Origin: Cyclobacterium xiamenense
GTDB taxonomy: Bacteria; Bacteroidota; Bacteroidia; Cytophagales; Cyclobacteriaceae
Reading direction: 5' to 3'
DNA length: 64,000 nucleotides
NCBI RefSeq assembly: GCF_009467825.1
Contig: NZ_WIOK01000014.1
Span: 1-64,000 of the forward strand
A program made the position numbers and the translations under genes. Below the pieces are notes generated by a model. That model was given only the letters and a program-made list of their open reading frames with translations. It did not search any database and was not told the DNA's origin. Shown piece after piece: positions 61,548 to 64,000 of the stretch. Each line of letters starts with the position of its first letter. The first letter of the stretch is position 1.

Positions 61548-62747
61548 TTAGGGTTCCAGCGCTTTAACGCCGGGCAGAATTTTTCCTTCCATTAATTCCA
61601 GCAAGGCACCGCCGCCTGTAGAAACAAAGGATACCCGGTCTCCATACCCAAATTTGTTGACCGCAGCGGCCGAATCGCCGCCTCCTATTAAGGTAAAGGC
61701 TCCTTTTTCTGTAGCTTCGACTACTGCTTCGGCAATGGCCTTTGTGCCTTTTTCGAAACTAGACATCTCAAACACGCCCATAGGGCCGTTCCACAAGACG
61801 GTTTTGGAAGCGAGAATAACATCGGTAAACTTTTCCCGGCTTTCCGGACCGATGTCCAGCCCCATCCAGCCATCCGGTATTTGCCCTTTTTTGGCCGTTC
61901 CCTGTTCCGCATCGTTGGCAAATGCCTTGGAGGTAACCGAATCCGCTGGCAAAAGCAGGTTTACGTTTAATTCTTTGGCCTTTTCCACCAATTGGAGGGC
62001 CAGTTCCATCTTATCTTCTTCCAACAGGGAGTCGCCGATGGTGCCTCCCTGTGCCTTGGCAAAGGTGTAGGACATACCCCCTCCGATGATCAGCGTATCT
62101 ACCTTGTCCAGTAGCTTATCGATCAGCAATATTTTGTCGGAGATCTTGGCTCCACCCATAATGGCCGTAAAGGGCCTTTCTGGCGCTTCCAGTACTTTTT
62201 CCGCATTGACCAATTCTGCCTGCATCAGGTATCCAGCCACCTTGTCGTTAAAAAATTCGGCGACGATTGCCGTGGATGCATGGGCGCGGTGGGCGGTTCC
62301 AAAGGCGTCGTTTACGTAGATATCGCCCAAAGCCGCCAGTTTCTTCGCAAATTCCTTGTCTCCTTTTTCCTCTTCTTTGTGAAATCTCAGGTTTTCCAGC
62401 AGCAACACATCGCCCGGATTAAGGCTGGTAGCCAGTTGCGTTGCTTCCGTGCCAACGCAATCTTTTGCAAAAGTGACCGATAGTTCCAGTGCCTTGTTTA
62501 ACTCGGTTACGATGTGTTTCAAAGAAAATTTATCTTCCGGGCCAGACTTTGGCCGTCCCAAATGCGACATCAGGATAACGGCACCGCCATCGTTCAAAAT
62601 TTTCTTGATGGTAGGCAGGGCGGCAACGATACGGGTGTCGTCGGTAATGTTAAACTGATCATCCAGGGGAACATTGAAATCTACCCGAACCAGGGCTTTC
62701 TTGCCTTTAAAATCAACATTATCGACTGTCTTAATTCTATTATTCAT
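61548..62747 (-). CDS. pgk: Phosphoglycerate kinase
   Basis: 399 residues, full length. ATP generation in glycolysis from 1,3-bisphosphoglycerate. [16 protein letters not shown] at the N-terminus, the substrate-binding HLGRPK, the hinge region and the C-terminal [13 protein letters not shown] nucleotide loop with [16 protein letters not shown] are all present. No fusion to triosephosphate isomerase. Confidence 0.98.
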   Translation of the reverse strand: MNNRIKTVDNVDFKGKKALVRVDFNVPLDDQFNITDDTRIVAALPTIKKILNDGGAVILMSHLGRPKSGPEDKFSLKHIVTELNKALELSVTFAKDCVGTEATQLATSLNPGDVLLLENLRFHKEEEKGDKEFAKKLAALGDIYVNDAFGTAHRAHASTAIVAEFFNDKVAGYLMQAELVNAEKVLEAPERPFTAIMGGAKISDKILLIDKLLDKVDTLIIGGGMSYTFAKAQGGTIGDSLLEEDKMELALQLVEKAKELNVNLLLPADSVTSKAFANDAEQGTAKKGQIPDGWMGLDIGPESREKFTDVILASKTVLWNGPMGVFEMSSFEKGTKAIAEAVVEATEKGAFTLIGGGDSAAAVNKFGYGDRVSFVSTGGGALLELMEGKILPGVKALEP

Positions 62748-62784
62748 ACGTTGTAGGTTTAAAATTCACTCAAAAATAATCAAT

Positions 62785-63747
62785 TTATTTGGCAGCTGCC
62801 CGTCTCAGTCGGTCATTTATGGCTTTTCCTAAATGAATTTCGGGCAGTTCCTCCGCCAAAATCACATCCGCCTCGCTGGCATCCAGTAGGCGCATGGAAG
62901 AAAATAGGTTTCGGGCCGCTTCGTCGTAATCCCCGCCCGGACTCAAGGCCAATTGCAGGGATTCGGATAAATCCGGAAACGTACGGGTAAAGGACAACAC
63001 CGCAAAAACGGTTCCTTTTTGCCTATACCCCTCAATCAATGCCTCCAGGTCTCCCAAAACCACCGGTTTTTTCGGAGCATAATGACTTTTTAGCATGCCG
63101 GGAGACTTGGGATTGCTGCTGGATTGCGGAAGAATCAACACCTTTCCTACCGTTTGTTCCAGATCGGAAACGGATATGCCACCCAGGCGGTATACGATGA
63201 CCTGTCCCTCTTCCATGCCCACGATGGTGCTTTCCAACCCCACTTCGCAAACGCCTCCATCCAAAATGTATGGAATCTGCTCGCCCAGTTGGTCCTGCAC
63301 GTGGCTGGCACGGGTAGGACTGATGTATCCAAAGGGATTGGCACTTGGGGCCGCCAGGGGATAATCCAGGGATTGCAGCAATTTCCGGGTAAGCGGATGA
63401 CGGGGAATACGTACGCCAACCGTATCCAATCCGCTGGTTATCAGATCGGAGATGACTGGTTTTTTGGAAACCAGCAAAGTCAGGGGCCCGGGCCAAAAAC
63501 GTTCGGCCAATCGCTGCAGTTCTTCGGGTATTTCCCGAACGTATTCGTTTAACTGACTTTTATCGCCCAGGTGAATGATCAGGGGATCAAACTCCGGGCG
63601 CTTTTTTGTCTTAAAAATTCGCAGCACCGCCTGCTCGTCCAGCGCATTGCCGGCCAGACCGTAAACGGTCTCCGTGGGAATGGCTACCAGCTGCCCCGAG
63701 GACAATATTCGAGCCGCTTTTTCAATGTCTTTTCCTATTTCTGCCAT
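62785..63747 (-). CDS. tsaC: L-threonylcarbamoyladenylate synthase (Sua5/YwlC type)
   Basis: 320 residues from ATG 63747; an in-frame start at 63759 is less likely. It makes the threonylcarbamoyl-AMP needed for the t6A modification of tRNAs. The YrdC domain shows VAIPTETVYGLAGNA, RFWPGPLTLLV and SANPFGYISPTRASHV. The linker SPGMLKSHYAPKKPV and a C-terminal Sua5 domain mark the longer Sua5 type. The start overlaps the upstream TPR gene stop by 1 nt (TAATG). Confidence 0.94.
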   Translation of the reverse strand: MAEIGKDIEKAARILSSGQLVAIPTETVYGLAGNALDEQAVLRIFKTKKRPEFDPLIIHLGDKSQLNEYVREIPEELQRLAERFWPGPLTLLVSKKPVISDLITSGLDTVGVRIPRHPLTRKLLQSLDYPLAAPSANPFGYISPTRASHVQDQLGEQIPYILDGGVCEVGLESTIVGMEEGQVIVYRLGGISVSDLEQTVGKVLILPQSSSNPKSPGMLKSHYAPKKPVVLGDLEALIEGYRQKGTVFAVLSFTRTFPDLSESLQLALSPGGDYDEAARNLFSSMRLLDASEADVILAEELPEIHLGKAINDRLRRAAAK

Positions 63748-64000
63748 TATTCCTCGCAAAATTCATCCACCCATTCTTTGGCCTGCGTGTATCCCAAAGA
63801 TAGGGCCATTTTCAATTGGGTGCAGCCCTTTTCCTTGTTTCCCAGGGCACTCATCTCGGTAACGCCCAATAAGTAATAGGCAGAGGCATTGCGCTGATCG
63901 AGACGGACCACTTCGTTTAGGCTGGCAATGGCGTTTACCGGATCGTTGTTGCCCAATTGGGCTTTTGCCTTATTGAACAAAACCGCCGGTTGCTCCGGAT
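63747..64000 (-). CDS. TPR-containing protein, C-terminal end (partial)
   Basis: The visible 84 residues end a gene that continues past the right edge of the window. They include one clear TPR unit (LGNNDPVNAIASLNEVVRLD) and part of another (SAYYLLGVTEMSALGNKEKG). The last residues are WVDEFCEE. The stop overlaps the tsaC start. In Bacteroidota such proteins are commonly exported, but the N-terminus is not visible. Confidence 0.75.
   Translation of the reverse strand, partial: PEQPAVLFNKAKAQLGNNDPVNAIASLNEVVRLDQRNASAYYLLGVTEMSALGNKEKGCTQLKMALSLGYTQAKEWVDEFCEE

Overview
The window is chromosomal DNA of a Bacteroidota bacterium, probably from a gliding, marine or soil-type lineage such as Cytophagia or Saprospiria; the exact genus cannot be read from the sequence. 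The evidence is a gldA-gldF-gldG gliding operon, families largely confined to this phylum (DUF5777 barrel, DUF2805, GDCCVxC protein, TPR-fused histidine kinase), -7 boxes of the TAnnTTTG type in front of several genes, leaders without a Shine-Dalgarno sequence, and many lipoprotein signals. No rRNA, tRNA, CRISPR array, insertion sequence or complete prophage was seen.

Layout. 1-2.2 kb: the end of an unidentified gene with a terminator, then a tyrosine recombinase divergent from a small Zn-ribbon protein, with a 56-bp near-perfect palindrome between them that reaches into the start codon of the second gene. 2.2-5.6 kb: a minus-strand group rimO - YghO-like acyltransferase - class D beta-lactamase. 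5.9-9.4 kb: PAQR/hemolysin III protein, DUF302, flavodoxin-reductase-like enzyme and an MFS carrier. 9.5-13 kb: an F420-reductase-like protein, a LysR regulator, an unknown 169-residue protein and an SbtA-type bicarbonate transporter. 13-15 kb: a tightly overlapped Rieske - YceI - outer-membrane-barrel operon. 15.2-21.8 kb: a secreted protein, an esterase, a DegT aminotransferase, photolyase, DUF2805 and pgi. 22.3-25.3 kb: a TPR histidine kinase and a membrane four-helix-bundle protein.

25.3-37.3 kb is a carbohydrate utilisation region. On the minus strand lie a sodium-solute symporter, a DapA/NanA-type aldolase, two Asp-box (sialidase-like) proteins, a fucose-isomerase-like enzyme and a VCBS protein. 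They face a plus-strand pair (exported Gfo/Idh/MocA oxidoreductase and a clan GH-A-like secreted hydrolase) and a second exported oxidoreductase. 37.5-41.7 kb holds small housekeeping or unknown genes, pepP, and a secreted-protein pseudogene broken by a 7-bp tandem duplication and an in-frame TAG. 41.8-48.3 kb is a six-gene amino-sugar island: two NagX/HGSNAT-type membrane acyltransferases on either side of a GH20 enzyme, then a phosphomannose-isomerase-like cupin, a ROK kinase and a TPR lipoprotein.

48.4-64 kb is mostly core: PspC, a glycosyltransferase with YbaB, hisS, an unannotated 48-residue basic protein with its own promoter and terminator, pdhB, phosphoesterases, a GDCCVxC Zn-ribbon, dnaN, gldAFG, pgk and the tRNA t6A enzyme TsaC/Sua5. 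The points most worth checking are the palindrome at the recombinase, the SbtA-linked unknown protein, the paired NagX-GH20 island, the double-lesion pseudogene and the two very small genes.
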